A DNA stretch of 64,000 bases, taken from Parascedosporium putredinis. Its lineage: Eukaryota > Ascomycota > Sordariomycetes > Microascales > Microascaceae. The stretch is from NCBI GenBank assembly GCA_949357655.1, contig CASHTG010000019.1, forward strand, positions 372,001 to 436,000, read 5' to 3'. Of the stretch, positions 26,716 to 39,831 are shown piece after piece; the stretch's first letter is position 1; each line of letters begins with the position of its first letter. The notes below the pieces were generated by a model that was not told where the DNA came from, did no database searches, and saw nothing but the letters and a program-made list of their open reading frames with translations. A program made the position numbers and the translations under genes.

Positions 26716-29394
26716 TCGGTGGCGAGGGGAATCGCGTAGAACGTCCCGGTTGTGGTTGAAGGGGGTCGCGAGGCGACCATGGAAGCTGGGCGTGTCATTT
26801 GGGATTCATGCAAGTCGCTCTTGTTGATAAGCCAGTAGGTTGAGAGGCTCCTTAGGAGCTTAGCAAATGCTCGTCGATGCTTCGGAACCGACGCGGAAGG
26901 GCTCGGTTGGCGATTTGGTCGGGGGAGCAAGCCAGCCGATAGTTGAAGCGTGGCGATCGTGCAAGAGAAGCCGGCGCGCTTCCCGCTGTTGGGTGGCGCT
27001 TCTAGATGACTTTGCGCCGCGTTCGGTGCGATTAACCCGCGAGAGAAACGATACTCTTGGGCTCGATCGGTTACTGTTGGGCGTGTAGTCGGATGGGAAG
27101 CGAACGACTCGAACAACGCGGCGTCTTCGAGGGCGGAGGCGGAGTTGGGGATTAGGAAAAGGATGCCGTGAGGAGGGGACGGCCGGGGTGGGGCTTTGAC
27201 GGGCAAATATGCGACCGTCAGAGGACGCCCAGAGAACAGGGCCAGAGGTGGTGGTTACTTGGTCTGCCATTGAGAGTTAAAAATCAAGGTACAACCATGA
27301 ATATGGTAGATGAAGGGTGATGGATGTTGCCTCCCGTCAGGTGAGGGACGGCAGGAAAAAGAGGGTGTCGTTGTCTTGGGAAAGATCAAAGGGATGCGCG
27401 AAGGGCAAATGCTTATTTCGCCCGCAACCTCATCATGAGTCTTCAAAGAGGTTGGTGGGCTTGAAAGTCAAAGAAGCAGCCTTGAGCCAAAAGAAGTGAT
27501 GTGGTGCCAATCATGCGCCGATGTGCATCTCAGGCAGGAAACCTAGTGATGTCACAAGACATGGGAGCATGAAGGCGGGCAAGGCGGATAGACGCAGAAG
27601 GGTGGGTGAATGGGAGGAGCCAGATCAAGACGAGCCACCTCGAAGAGAAAGGAGAGTCGTCTGCAGGGAAAAGACAACCCGACGGCGACGATGAGGAGGA
27701 GAATATATTTGGAGGGAGGAAAGACGAAAAAAAAAAAAAAAAGAGGAGGGGAGAAGAGAGACAAGAGAAAGAAGAGAGAGAAAGAGGAGTGGACTTACTA
27801 TTTCCTAGCGAATTTCTTCTGCCAGACTTGACCGAAAGCTGGGTGACTGCGAGGGGAGCAGAAGGGTCGGTGGCTAGGATAGGTGCGTAGCCGTTCCGTG
27901 GACGTGCGCCGCCTCGCGTGTTCTAATGCTACCAAAAGGGTGCAAGCGGGTAGTTCTGTCGAAGCGCTGGGCCAATGTTTGCCAGGGTAGACTGGATAGG
28001 TACACGGTGAATGGATCTGGCCAGTGGGTGGTTGGACTGCAGCGCGTTCCAGAAAGGAAAAAGAGACACCAAAAACCGACAGAGCTGCGGAGAGTTGCAG
28101 CAAGGTCAGAAGGGCGGTGATGGTTGGCGCGGTGAAGACAAGAGAGAAGACAGGGTAGCCCTGGCCCAGAGCCCAACTAGGCTTGGTCGACAGGAATTGG
28201 GGGCCTGTTTAAGGAATAGTGGGTGGTGGTGTCAAGGGCTTGGAAGGAAATGTGCTTATTGAGGCCCAAGCAACTCTTTTTCTGTCGGGTTTTCCGTTTT
28301 GCTGATGCTGCTGAACAATGAGTCTTAAATCGGCATCGGCGATAGGTGGATTAGTGGATGGACGGGACGAGTCCGAGCCCAAAAGCGCAAAAGCGAAGCC
28401 CGAGTGCTAGGATCAACAGGATCTGGATCTGGTTGTCGGGGACGGGGGCAAGACAGGTCCTTGGCCGAACTGAAATATTATTAGTGCAGCGCCCTCTACA
28501 AGATTCGTGGCGGCGACGTCCGGTTTGGGCGGGGTGGGGCGGACAGTCTGTTTCATGCGCTCGGAAGAGAGAAAATCGCAGGGCGTGCTCGAGTTGTCGC
28601 CGTAGCCTAACGGGAACCTAAGCAGGGCGTGAGGTGGCGGCTGAGTACGATGGCTGCTTCGATTTCGGGGGACGCTTTCTTGCTTTTCCGTTTTCTTTTT
28701 TCTCCCTTTCCTTCCGCCCTTTCAATTTGAGGCGGAACAAGATCGCTTCCGTTCCCTATTTGGGCTGGCTTCTAAACCAATGTCTCGCAGGTCGGTTGAT
28801 CTGTGCTTTAGTGACGGTAGTTGCAAGGTTTCGGGGAACCAGCTTCAAATTTGCGAGAGGGGGAATTTAGAAGGTGGGGGATGATGGGGGTTAGATCCAG
28901 GTGCTGAAGCGACAATCACAGGTCGAGTCGAGGCGTCGAGGCGTCGCGGCCGTCTTCCTGTGCTCGCAGCGGCGGGCACAAGCTAGTCAGGACTAAGAGG
29001 CGAGGACAAGGACGAGGCTGGATTAATCAATTGTTGAGTTGAAGAACGAGGAAGCAACGGCAGGTGCGGGGACGGAAGGTTCGTTCTTTTTAATGCAGCG
29101 GGTGTTCCTTCCACGTCTTGGCCGGCCCAAGAAATGCTGAGTTGGGGATTTGTGTGGTGTAAGTTCAAAGGCGGCAAAAGGGCTTGTGAACTGCGAACGG
29201 CAGTCGCGGATGGCACTCGGATGGTGCGAATTCAGTCGGGTAAAGTGGAGGAGACCCCAGCCCGGACGTGTGGCGTCACCGGTTTTTTGGTTAGAGCAGG
29301 ATGGGCGTGTGGGCTCAAGACCAGATTATGCTCGAAATCTCGACACGACGAGGGAGCAGAAGATGGAAAAGAAGGGGAAGGGGAGGGGAGGAGA

Positions 29395-29417
29395 GAAGAA
29401 GAAGAAGAAGAAGAAGG
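29395..29417. repeat. GAA trinucleotide microsatellite
   Basis: About seven uninterrupted AGA/GAA units in non-coding sequence. Confidence 0.8.
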
Positions 29418-29711
29418 GACGATACAAGGACGAAAAAAAAGGAACGAAGCAGGTAAAGAGGGTCGAAAAGGATAAAATGGCAAAGGGGTAAAGAGGACAA
29501 AAGTCAAAACAACAGTGATTTTCTCAAAAGGCAGACAAGATTATGCGGATGCAAATGCAGGTATTTGATGTATGGCCCAGGCGGCAAAGTGAAGCGCAAG
29601 TTACGAGCAGGGTGCGCAGGGAGCATGCGACTCGACAGCCAGGAATCAGGAAAATCGAGACCCGGCTCCATTTGATTTTCATGGAAGAATGGGCTACCAC
29701 TAGACGGTGTG

Positions 29712-29732
29712 TGTGGGCTGTGGGCTGTGGGC
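29712..29732. repeat. Three perfect 7-bp tandem units TGTGGGC
   Basis: TGTGGGC is repeated three times without mismatch in non-coding sequence. Confidence 0.8.
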
Positions 29733-32700
29733 TGCGTAATGCTAGTGTACAGTTTTGCGAATTTCAAGGGATACAAGCGCACACAATTCACTTGCGTGGC
29801 GATGGGATGGTAACAGGAACAGCATCAATCAAATCGATTGAATCGAATTCGAATCTTGACGCAGCAGCCAGGACGGAACTGTATCAGGCACACACGTGGG
29901 GTAGCAAAGTAGCCTGGAGGCGTTTCCGTTCCCCCAAAAGAACTTGAACATTGGAAAGCACACACACGCCGCACTGTTGGCTGGAACGGAACCATGCAGG
30001 CTGATGCCTTTTTGTTCCTTTTTTCTTTTTTCTTTCTCAAAGTCGGTCTACAGCGATGGATATGTTCAGAACCTGATCCTTGGTTGGCCTTGGACCACCA
30101 TGGGTCCCCCTTGGAAGGTACACTCCGCTCCGAAAATAAAGTGTTGGCAGAGGCGATGGAGACGGTGGAGGGGGGAGGGGCATCCATAGACGCTGAATGA
30201 ACCGGAGCAGCCGGCGAATGAAACGGGCGGGCTGCAATTGAAACCAGGTTCACGGTCCAAACCATTTGGGACAAATTGAAGGCTGGCCACAAAGAGAGGT
30301 CAACTGGTGAGTGCTCAAGGTGCTCTCTCTGCTCCAAGTCTATGCTCTCAGGGATGCAAGGATGACGGAAGACACTGATGAAGCACCCCCAACTTTGCCC
30401 AAAGCGAGAAAACGAAAAGAAAGAGAGAAGAAGAAAAAGAAAAAGACAACAATGTAGATTCAGGCACATGCGCACCAAAACTTAGAGAAGAAGAAGAAAA
30501 AGAAGAAAAAGAAATGAAAAAAGCCAAGGTACGGCTTCCTCGGCCCCGACAGCTCGGCTCTCTGCATCCAACACATCCTGAAATCAAGCAAAATACGATA
30601 CGAATATCTGGAAATTTCAAAGGGCAGAAAGGCAGGATGACGACAACTGGGGAGGCTCGACGTCACTAGGTTGCCACGGGATGTGGGCAAAAAGCGGGCA
30701 GCGCGGATTTAACTGGGTGGATGTGGTGGGCTGGCGCGCCATCGAGTCGCGACCTCGACCTGGATGAACCGAGATGGAGGACAGGGGCAGCGGGCAGGGA
30801 TTAATTGATGTGGATGGCCTGGCACACCAGGCCACAGACAAAGCAAGAGAAGAAGAAAAACCAAAGACACTCAAATTCGACAGGATCGAACGGAATCATG
30901 GATGGATCCATAGATGGATTGTCTTGTGGGGCTCCAAGTCGAATCGGAGTTGAGAGGGATTCGTCCATCGCAGAGCACTGTCCATTTAATACGATGGATA
31001 TGATTTGATGGGGACGCAAACGAATCGCCCAGCCATTCAAATCATTGCTATATTTGCTTTCACTTGGAGCTAAATGGAGCCCTAGCTTGCACCGTTGCAT
31101 GGATGGATCAACGGACGATGGATTGATTCATTTCGTCAGCTATATATTAGATTTCCAGCCCAAGCTGGCCAAGCTGGGCCTACATCTCTAGACTTCAATA
31201 CGGATAGCATTAGGTTTGGAGCTAACAAGAACGTGATGGTGATTCCTCCAAGCCCTACGCGTACATGTAGTGGCATTTCTAGCAATTCCAGCCGAACAAT
31301 TGAATACAGCGGATGTACCGAGGTAGATCCATAGATGTTGATGTAGATGCTGGTGTGGAGGCTTGTAGCCCTCCTTGATGTCCACCACCCAACGGTATAT
31401 ATCGAAGCTATCGACGAATCTAGTGGACTTGCGGACGAAAGTTTTTGCTTGGCGGCAACCACTGGTTTAGTTCACGTTAGTACAGGATTATCGACCCATG
31501 ACAACGGATCCAAAGAAGGGATGGATATTTTAGATGGATCCATGTGTATGCACTTGAACTGAATGGATGCAAGACCGAGAATAGATAGGTGCCCCATTAT
31601 TAGCTTAGAGCTCTGAAATTCAATATAGCTTCTTTGCGTCCTCTCCCTCGACAGGTATGTAACTACTACCCGGCAGTGTGCTGTTATTTGTCGCATTTAG
31701 CCAGGTCTCAAAGGTACTCAATACCTGGCACCTGCCGAGAAACCCAAATTCGGGGCCACCCCCAAGATCCAGATCTGACCCATCGACCTGATCCAAACCA
31801 TTGTCGGCTTTCGCCCACTGATCCTGATCCACCTGACAGTCACGTTCGCTTGGGCCAGGGACAAAAACTAAACAGCTCTGTTCACAACGGCATCGTAAAT
31901 TCTTCAGCGTTTGCCCTTCGCGTATCATGCCGGGCGATCCTTGTCAAGATCACATAAGCTCCCAATGTCCAATATGCCCCCCAACGATGTTGAAACTATA
32001 CACGTCCAGTCCCGGAGAGGCAAGTCACCGTTTTGTCCAGACCAAGAAAGGAAGGCAACCACTCGCTCCTTTGATTCAATTTTCAGGTCCTTGTCCGTGA
32101 AGTGAATATAATATTATGGCTCCCTAACCAAGGGAATTGTTCAAGTACGTCGGAAACAAAGTTGTTGCTTTGGCAAAATAATCTCGCAAGCGCTGAGCCT
32201 CAAGGGGGTGGGTGCCTTTGTAACCTCGAGTCAAGGCACGTCGGTACAAGGCCGAAGTGCAGTGGCTCACGGTCGCATTCCGTGACACGGAAACCCTGCA
32301 TCGACGCGAGGATCTGATCTTTTCTGTCGGAGCATTTCGAAGCCGTCATCTGATACACGAACAGCGACGCCTCCTCGTTCGTGGTTCCTCCTGTTCAGCA
32401 GCAAAGAGGGCACGAGGGCCACCACCTCTTGCATCGGAGCGGGTAGCTTCCGTACAAAGATAGGTTGAACATGATAGCAAAGATAATGGCGAGCAAAGTG
32501 TTTTCAACTCTTTTTTGTTGGTGGTGTCGCAAATAGTTAATATTCTCGCTTCTTTTCCCCATGTCTTGCCCCCTTCCCGTTTCGGGCACGGATACACCGT
32601 CAATGTGTCAACGCCGCCACTGTCCTCCGTCTGCAGTCGTGCCAAGAAGAGGAAGAGGCAACCTTTATTGCAAATGATGGGCGACTCCGTCTCACCTTGG

Positions 32701-32904
32701 TAGGCCTGGCTAGGTCATCTTCTTGGCAAAGAGCAGGAAAAGGAAAACACCTGGTAGCATCATGAGCATACGAGCATGAGAAGATGGAGGTCTACGGTGA
32801 ACCACGTGGAGGAGTCAAGGTCGCGAACGTGGTTCCAAATCCTCGAGGTCTCAGGCTAGCCTCATTCAGAAATCTATGAAGCGGGGAACAGGACACACGG
32901 ATGC

Positions 32905-33040
32905 GTAAAGAAGCACTTGAAATGTCCGCGTCGAATAATTATCATTTCCTCGAAGAAGCTTGCTTCCTCGGTGAGCTTGGCAGTAATGCGGCTGGCGTTC
33001 TCGACTACCTCGAACCTGTACCAATCATCAGCTATCCTCA
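32905..33040 (-). other. Possible isolated coding exon
   Basis: The minus strand reads RFEVVENASRITAKL then TEEASFFEEMI with GC-rich third positions, unlike its surroundings. It is preceded by a plausible acceptor (TGGTACAG at about 33017-33024). I could not connect it to other exons, and I do not recognise the family. It could be part of a small gene whose other exons are short or frame-shifted, or a chance open frame. Confidence 0.25.
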
Positions 33041-33763
33041 TCCCGAGGTAGAGAGAGCAAGGAGCAGGCACTCAGGCACGCAGACACTATGCCGTATAAC
33101 AAGAGGGTCTGATGGACGCAATTTGTATTATACAATGAAGCAAAAGAGGGTGGCCAGGGTCAGAGCGCGGGTTCAACCCCATGCCATGCCCTGTCAACCT
33201 CCAAGGGATGGTTACAATGCATTCTCCAGGATTCATCGTTTCTGTCGCCTCTCAAAAAATAGACTCAACCCGAATGGCTCCATCACCGTTGTCGAACGTC
33301 TTCTCCTGCGTGTCCCGCGCCACCACCCTTGTTCGCCCCATCCTCGCTCCATTCTTCCGTCCAGTCCGTCTGCTCAAGTTCCATTCACCACCGCCCGCCA
33401 CGATGCCCGCAGAGGCGGTTAAACGAAGAGGCGGGAAAGGGGTTTCGAGGGAGACAGGCCTGGTCCGTCAGACCTTGCGCAGCGTAGTAACCGTTGAGAC
33501 ATGATGGTGAGCGCGGTGTGTCCTATTATTGCCCGCCAGCACCACTTGCTTCGACACGTTGACCGTTGGGTAAGATGCCCAAAGATGGGCCCGCTCCCTT
33601 CAGTCAAATGATTCGAGCGACGCATGGGCTTTAAACATGAGTAAAACGTATTATGGCCTCCCTCCCCCGGCCGCGTCTCCAAAGCTAAAACGAGCAGCCA
33701 CATACACCCAATGTAACAGACCCTCCCTCGTTTTGTGTTTCTTCTATTTATCCTTTGGATTCT

Positions 33764-33782
33764 TCTCTCTCTCTCTCTCTCT
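33764..33782. repeat. CT dinucleotide microsatellite
   Basis: About nine CT units in non-coding DNA. Confidence 0.8.
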
Positions 33783-35171
33783 TTTCACGCTTTGTAATAT
33801 GCCGTAAGGAGGGGAGGCGAAAAAAGGGTTCGACTCCGAGTCTTGGCCTCCTATGATTGATGGATGCATCGCTGGGAAAATGGGTCCGTTGAGTCCTATC
33901 CGTCCTGCGCCCGCAGGTTCCAGGCCAGCACAGAGCTTCTCGTCCAAGGCCGTCTGGAAGCCAAGCCAGCCGGTCTCCCCCAAGAACAAAACAGCCCCAA
34001 ATCCACACCTTCCAAAAAGAACCAGAAGACGATGCGAGGGCACGGACAAAGCCCCCCTCTGTGAAAGATGGGGCCGCGGCCCTCGCACTCGGAAGGGCCT
34101 GAGAGTGGAAGGGGAAACAGACAAAGAAGAAGAAAAAAAGAAAAACAAAACAAGAATTTGAAGGGCTCGTGCAGCGAAAAGAGAGAAACCCACCCCCTTG
34201 CTCTTTGCTCCAACACATCTGCCGCATCGAGAATGGCTGGGTGGTCCCTGCCCGATCTTCTCTGCTCGAACCCGCCGCTTCGCTTGTTCTCTGGAATTAC
34301 CACTTTCGGACAGGCCGTGAGCTGGAGTGAGACGGGGCGGAGACTCTCCTCGCAATTTTGTTCACCTTGAAGAAAAGGCAACGAACAATGGGCGAGATGA
34401 GATGAGCGGGAAGCTAATGACAACGGATGCTCCGAAAATGGTGGAGCTTACCGACGTCCTTCCACTCTCACAACAAGGCCGCTAGCCCTTTTCTCTCTTC
34501 TTTCTTTGGCTCTTTTCCTTTTTTCCCCCTTCTCAATGATGAGGCAAAAGAGAATGGTGAGTGCGGCCGCAAGATCTAGAACTTTGCCATGTTAACCTGA
34601 GACTCACGTATACTTGTAGGTTACCTCAAATCCTGCCTCTTGCCTCGTGCCCGGTGCATATCCGGAGAAACACGGACAGCCCACTACGGCAGGTACACGG
34701 CGACTTGATCCATCAATCGCCTCCGCAGTAAGGCCGGCTCGTAGAGGAAAGGAGGTCCAGACCAGCCCCATCAACTAGACTCTCTGCCAGTGTGCTACCA
34801 CTACTGGGCTTGCATGCAGCGGTGGAAGTATTACGACTCAGTTGTTCAGCTCGGCGAGGTGCAGATGGAAGCGAGGGTAGATGGTTGAAAAAGCAAACTG
34901 CTCAAGGCCGGAGAAAACGTTCATTCTAGACTCATCTTGTCCCTCGGGTCCGCCGACGAGGGTCCTGACGACGAGTCGCATTACTACGTTCGAAAGTGGC
35001 CTAGGTGCTTCTTGTCTACCTCTGTAAAATTATCTCTAAGGACTCCTATCACTATGTTTGAACCGTGATCGAGAGAAACTAGCCCAAGCTTCAGGGTCAA
35101 CCCACGCGGTTGCCCAAACACAAACAATAAACCGCGTATCAACTCCATTCCCAAAAGCCCCGTCTAACCAA

Positions 35172-35847
35172 CTATGCATCTATCGTCTTGTCTAGCGAGC
35201 CTTCCACCCCCTTCCTCAATCGGAATCCCTCTAGGATCAAAGACCTCGTCTGCATGTGCGTCAGAGGAATCTTGCGCTCCTCCCCCGTCTCCCCGCCCGC
35301 ACCTCCTCCTCCGAAGCCCAAACGTACGCCTGATGCTCATTCGGGTCGATCTGCACCTCCTCGCAGCTCTCGACCTCGATCTCGAAGGAAAACTTGCACA
35401 AGATCTTGGTGCCCCTGCTATTCGTAAACACCGATCCCGGCGCCCTATCCCGCCCTTCCGTAATCACTCTCGCCAGGTGCCGCGCCCGTAGACCCGTCTC
35501 CTCCCAGAGCTCCCGCGCCGCGGCCTTGAAGAGCGTCGGATCCTCCGCGTCCGCCGCTCCGCCCGGCACTTCCCACAAGTTGGGCATCGAGTCCCCGGCC
35601 GCGCGCTGCACCAGAAGCACCCGTCCCGCCGGGTCGTAGACGTGCGCGCCGACCGCCAGCCCGTCAAAGTGCTTGTCGTTATCGGCGGCCCATTGCTGTA
35701 CCGATTTGTTCCAGGCCGCGAGGGATGGGTCAAAGGTGAGCTGGAACTGCGGTACGGCGCGGGCGGGCGGCGCGGAGGTAGATATGGGGTCCTGGGAAGC
35801 CCGGCGCCGGGAGCGGAGGCGGGGATGTGCGGGGTGCTGGTCGCCAT
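35172..35847 (-). CDS. Nudix hydrolase
   Basis: Predicted Mg2+-dependent hydrolase of a nucleoside-diphosphate-linked substrate, which cannot be assigned. The start is the ATG at 35847 (MATSTPHIPAS). An N-terminal segment (VPQFQLTFDPSLAAWNKSV) precedes the core strand GRVLLVQRA. The Nudix box follows as GGAADAEDPTLFKAAARELWEETGL with its REx2EExG core intact. The C-terminus ends LILEGFRLRKGVEG plus a short tail, stop at 35172. The frame is broken by two one-base deletions: at the C run 35800-35802 and at the C run 35291-35294 (+ strand coordinates). Restoring them gives 225 residues and joins the conserved N-terminus, core and C-terminus. The gene is single-exon and lies upstream of LSM3, on the same strand. 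Confidence 0.85.
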
Positions 35848-36955
35848 GTCGTAGGGTGAGAATGGTTTTCTCCTTTTTTTGGTGAGTGGTGCAGAGGAAT
35901 TTTTTTCACTTCTGGGTAAAAGCCCGGCGGTAGGAGGTTGGGGGCACTCCACGCTCTCGGCTGCGTGGTTGTGCTCGTGGTGATATATGGATTGCGAGGT
36001 TTTGGAGAAATTTCCTTGCGTGGAGAGGGGCTCCCGCGGGAGGGCCGCGGTTGCCTAGATAGACCTGTTGGCACGGTGGATAGTTAGCTCCGTCTTATTA
36101 CGAAGCCTCGTGCTTTCGCAAAATCCTCGTTCCCGCTAGAGGTGAGGCGGCACTTGAAAAACTGGATAAACTTCGAAACTTCCAATGCAAGGGAGGCCAA
36201 GGGAAACGCCAAGTTGTACAATACAAAACCGAAGATGTATACTCAGGTGGGTAGAACCAGTCTGTGGGCCGTAGGCGTGTGATCCTCCCAGGTTTAGCAG
36301 AGCCAAAGACTGCGCTTTATGGTGATTGACAAGACGAGCCGTCGCGGTCTCGCCGAGGAAATGATTTAGAAGAAGTGGATATTTGAATACAAGATTGTTT
36401 AACGAGGGGAGTTGAGGAGGGCTATGCTGAATCGAGCTGTTCCCCTACTCTTAGAGGCTGGGGGACATCCGCGCATCACTGCCAGAAAGAGTCACAGCCA
36501 CAAAACAATAGTCATTCCGCCTTGCCAGACAAAGGCGGGCTCTCTTCGCCGACATCCATCTTCTCTCACTCCTTTTCCTTGTCAAGACGATATCACAAAG
36601 CCCTCTATGATTTGGGTTCTTCCCATGTGCTCCCTCAGGATTGAGCAGGACTCAGCGCACTTCAACCCGTCCGTTCCAGTGCCTGGTGCCATCCCGCTAA
36701 GAAAGCCATTCGCCATTTCTCGGATATAATCTGAAAGCAGATTCGCATCATAACCTAAGCTAAGTCATGATAGTCAAAAAGATCCGTCCCCAGCCACGAA
36801 ACTCCCCTTCTCAGTAGCAAAACCCACGGCCGTGCCGCCCCTGTCTCTAGCCCAGCCCCCATTGTTGGGACTAGGAACCTGGAAAGGAAGAGAGAAAGGC
36901 GGGGAACGACTCTTGAAGCCAAAACTGTTCGATCCATCACCCAGACCCTCTCGAT
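35848..36955. other. Intergenic region between the Nudix and LSM3 genes
   Basis: Contains the upstream region of the Nudix gene and the 3' flank of LSM3. A GC-rich patch sits at 36000-36060. No gene or RNA is recognised. Confidence 0.6.
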
Positions 36956-37476
36956 TTACGAGGGGACATGAGGTGAGATGAGGACGACGCTGTCACCTGC
37001 GAGGGAGAGTAAGCATGGGTGGATGTGATGGGAAAGCCCAGGGAGGGTGTTTCTTCTTACCTCGAACAAAGAGCATCTCGGCCTTGCGGCTTATGGTCTG
37101 GTTTGAAAGAGATTAGTTACCGGACATGCTTCATGTAAAGCGTCATGGGGCCATGTCCAAAGGGCTACGCTACCTTTGGCTCAGCATCAGGCTCCTCATC
37201 GTCATCCACGACGTATATCGTCTCCTCAACATCGCCAAGGACGATGTTGCAATGGCTGTCATAGCCCTATCCGTCCACCCTACGTCAGTAACCTGAACCA
37301 GAAAATGCAAAGAAAAAAGGAAAGAAGCGTGAACAGGGGAGGATCGTTCTCACATAAAGCTTCCCCTTGAGCTCTCGGTCACCCCTCAGCTTGATGAATA
37401 CGACTTCGTCCAGAAGGAGCCTCACGAGGTCGAGAGGCTCGGACACGAGGTTCGATTCGTCGCCAACATCCGCCAT
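36956..37476 (-). CDS. LSM3: U6 snRNA-associated Sm-like protein LSm3
   Basis: Subunit of the Lsm2-8 ring that binds the U6 snRNA 3' end in the nucleus and of the Lsm1-7 ring in cytoplasmic mRNA decay. There are four exons: 37354-37476, 37174-37266, 37061-37097 and 36956-36996. Introns are 87, 76 and 64 bp, all GT-AG. The spliced CDS is 294 nt (97 residues), the usual size for this family. The Sm1 motif reads EVVFIKLRGDRELKGKLYGYDSHCNIVLGDVEE, shown here only to identify the fold, and the Sm2 motif reads EMLFVRGDSVVLISP. The second intron splits the acidic loop from the Sm2 motif. No frame error is present. High intron density in such a short gene is typical for fungal Sm genes. Confidence 0.96.
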
Positions 37477-38718
37477 GGTGCTTTCAACAATGGGTTCCTG
37501 AGGGGGGCGAGGTGTGATGTGGGCTTGCTGGACTAGGCAAGGCTTTGGATGGGTGCTGTGTGGTGGGGAGCTTCGATTTCAATTCTTACTTCGCCTTGTG
37601 AGACTGAGGTTGGTCAACGAGTGCCCTTAGCGATAAACACACTGTACATAAACCGGCACCACACAGGCATTTTACAGTGCATTTTGGACTGGGATACGGT
37701 ATGCGTACCTTTACACGTGACCGCCCTCAATTTCTACCTCTGCGCCCTCTGAAACCATCATCTGCATGTACCGGTACATCTCTGAAGGGGAGGGCAAAGA
37801 TGTAAAGGCTACTTCCACTTCCATGAAGCACATCGTTGATGGAACGTATGCATCAGGTGGGAGAACAACGGGCCGTGAGCCAGCTTTCCAAGAGAACCCC
37901 ATATATTATAACAAGGCGAGCGTCTTGCGCCTCTCTGGACCCCGGGAACAACAACAGCATTGGAACAACTAGCTCCTCGCAGCATCAATCTCCACAAAGT
38001 CGCCTCGTTTTTCACGCGATGAAGGTGCGCCGCGGCTGGGGGAATCCTTGAGCCTGGCTTCGCCGCCGAGCCTTGGGGCCTTGCCGACCGGAAATCAAAA
38101 AGTGGTGTCGTGCGCAAGGGTCCTGTGGCTGGCGGGAAAGGCTTGCCCGTTGAATGACATGGTGGCGTACATCACCTCCAGCTATCAACCTGCAAGTCGC
38201 CGTCGTAGCTCGCGTCCTTTTCTATCATTATTTTTAACTTTATTTATTGATCAATATGTTCGTGAAGCGATGATTGGTGATACATTCTTTCTTTCCGTGC
38301 TTCTGAATGAAATGGAAAATGGGAAAAGTAGAGGCCTTGCAAATTTGCCAATGTCTGAAAAGCAGAGGACGAAACAGAGCCGGGGGAAAAGAAAACCACA
38401 CTATGCCTAACTAAACTCCTCGCCGTGAAATGATAGAAACTCCGGATAAGCTCATAGAGGTGAGATGGAGGGTAACCTAGCCGATATGGATCAGCTGGTC
38501 CCAACTTACTTACAAGAAAAGAACCACAACACCATCCAAATACATCCCAGCTTCTTCCCCACCCTGGGCTCCCATACCTCCCCGAGGCTGGGAGAGACCG
38601 AAAACAAAAGGAAAAAGAGAAAAAGAAAAAAGCAGAGTTCCTTTGCAGGAACAGCATATTAGTGCCTGACCACTCTCTTTGTACCGAGGGGCCGGTAGTG
38701 ATACGAGGGGAACGCTCG
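37477..38718. other. Intergenic region, LSM3 upstream and GPI12 downstream flanks
   Basis: No supported gene. The segment carries the promoter side of LSM3 and the 3' flank of the GPI12 gene. Short frames here have no recognisable similarity. Confidence 0.55.
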
Positions 38719-39831
38719 TTATTTCACAGTCTCTCGCCTGAGATCGTTGATGACCATGTATCGGCTGAACAGGATCCACAACCAGCGGAACCAGACCATC
38801 TGGCTCTGGTGGGCGTCAGTCATGGCACCCCAAGCGGCGCCGAGCGCACCACCGCCGACGAGCTGGTTCACGAACAACAGGGCCTCGGGCCTGGGCTGCT
38901 GCTGCTTCTTGTCAGAGCCGCCCCTCTTGGCCTTGCCGCCCGCGAAGCCCGCGGCAAAGGTCCAAGTGAGAAGGGTAGTGAAGATGTCGAGGATAGACAA
39001 GTATTTGCGAAAGACCGAGACCGAGGAGAGGACGTACAGGTCGACCGGGCAGGACCAGCCAGACTTGCCGCGCATGAGATCGGCGAGGAAGGTGCGGGCA
39101 CCGTGGTAGAGGGAGATGTGGTTGGGGTGCGAGGAGACACCCCCGCGTCAAAGGTGACGAGGACGTCGATGGCTGCGGTGGGGGCCTCCTTGGAGGAGGA
39201 GCCGCGCATGTTGGGTGGGACAAAGGCTTCGGAGAGGAGGGCGGAAATCTTGCCGGCATCCCAGGTGGTCGTCATAGAGTCGGGGAAGTCGCTGCAAATG
39301 AGGGGCAACAGGTTAGCTTTCGTGGCAGACAAGAGAAGTAGGCCAAGCGGGTGCTTGGGGGTCTTACGGCCTGTCAACGACCCAGACGTCATCCTCTTGG
39401 CGCACACCGAGCGCCATGGCACTCTTGACGAGCTCCTTCTTCCTAGTTTCTCCCAGCCCAGCAGCGTCACCTAAGTAATTACCAGTCTCGTTAGTAACAA
39501 GGCGACAGGCGACAATGCGCGACCTTGCGATGGGTGCGCGAGGGTTATCCCCGCTTGGCGCAAACGCATATATATCTTCCCAGGTCAAGACGAGGCATCA
39601 CCCACCTGAGCTAAGGCACAGAACCTTGACATGGTTCCCTGTATCGGGCTTCGTGAGCGCGAGGACGGTTGGCGCAAAGAACATGGCCTCGTCGTCCGGG
39701 TGCGCGATGAGGAGGCAAATGCGCTTGTTCTGCAGGCGGGGCACGCGCATCTGTATGACCGAGGCCGTGTAGGTGTAGATGCAGGGGATGACGATGAGGG
39801 CGGCGCCCACGTAGATCAAGAGGTCGAGCAT
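38719..39831 (-). CDS. GPI12: N-acetylglucosaminyl-phosphatidylinositol de-N-acetylase (PIG-L/GPI12)
   Basis: Catalyses the second step of GPI-anchor synthesis, removing acetate from GlcNAc-PI at the ER. Three exons: 39606-39831, 39368-39470 and 38719-39291, with introns of 135 and 76 bp. Residues 1-25 form an N-terminal membrane anchor (MLDLLIYVGAALIVIPCIY). The zinc-site motif AHPDDEAMFFAP follows, and the second metal motif is HPNH. A hydrophobic C-terminal region reads MVWFRWLWILFSRYMVIN. The frame breaks once, at the C run 39140-39144 (+ strand), just before the HPNH motif. Adding one base gives 903 nt (300 residues) and restores DAGGVSSHPNHISLYHG. An upstream in-frame GTG exists, but ATG 39831 fits the family's start. 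The secreted protein at 60 kb is a candidate GPI-anchored product of this pathway. Confidence 0.93.

Larger units (their letters stand above)
26716..35171. other. Long gene-poor stretch with simple repeats
   Basis: About 8.4 kb without a gene I can support. The first 550 bp may hold 5' exon or leader of the arrestin gene. The rest is rich in purine tracts and homopolymers (A run near 27727-27743), short direct repeats, and repeated GATGGATCC-like words between 30.9 and 31.6 kb. One short segment near 32.9-33.1 kb (- strand) has coding-like codon use and is described separately. Another coding-like patch on the + strand near 34.95-35.0 kb reads GSADEGPDDESHYY but has no visible gene around it. 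Confidence 0.45.
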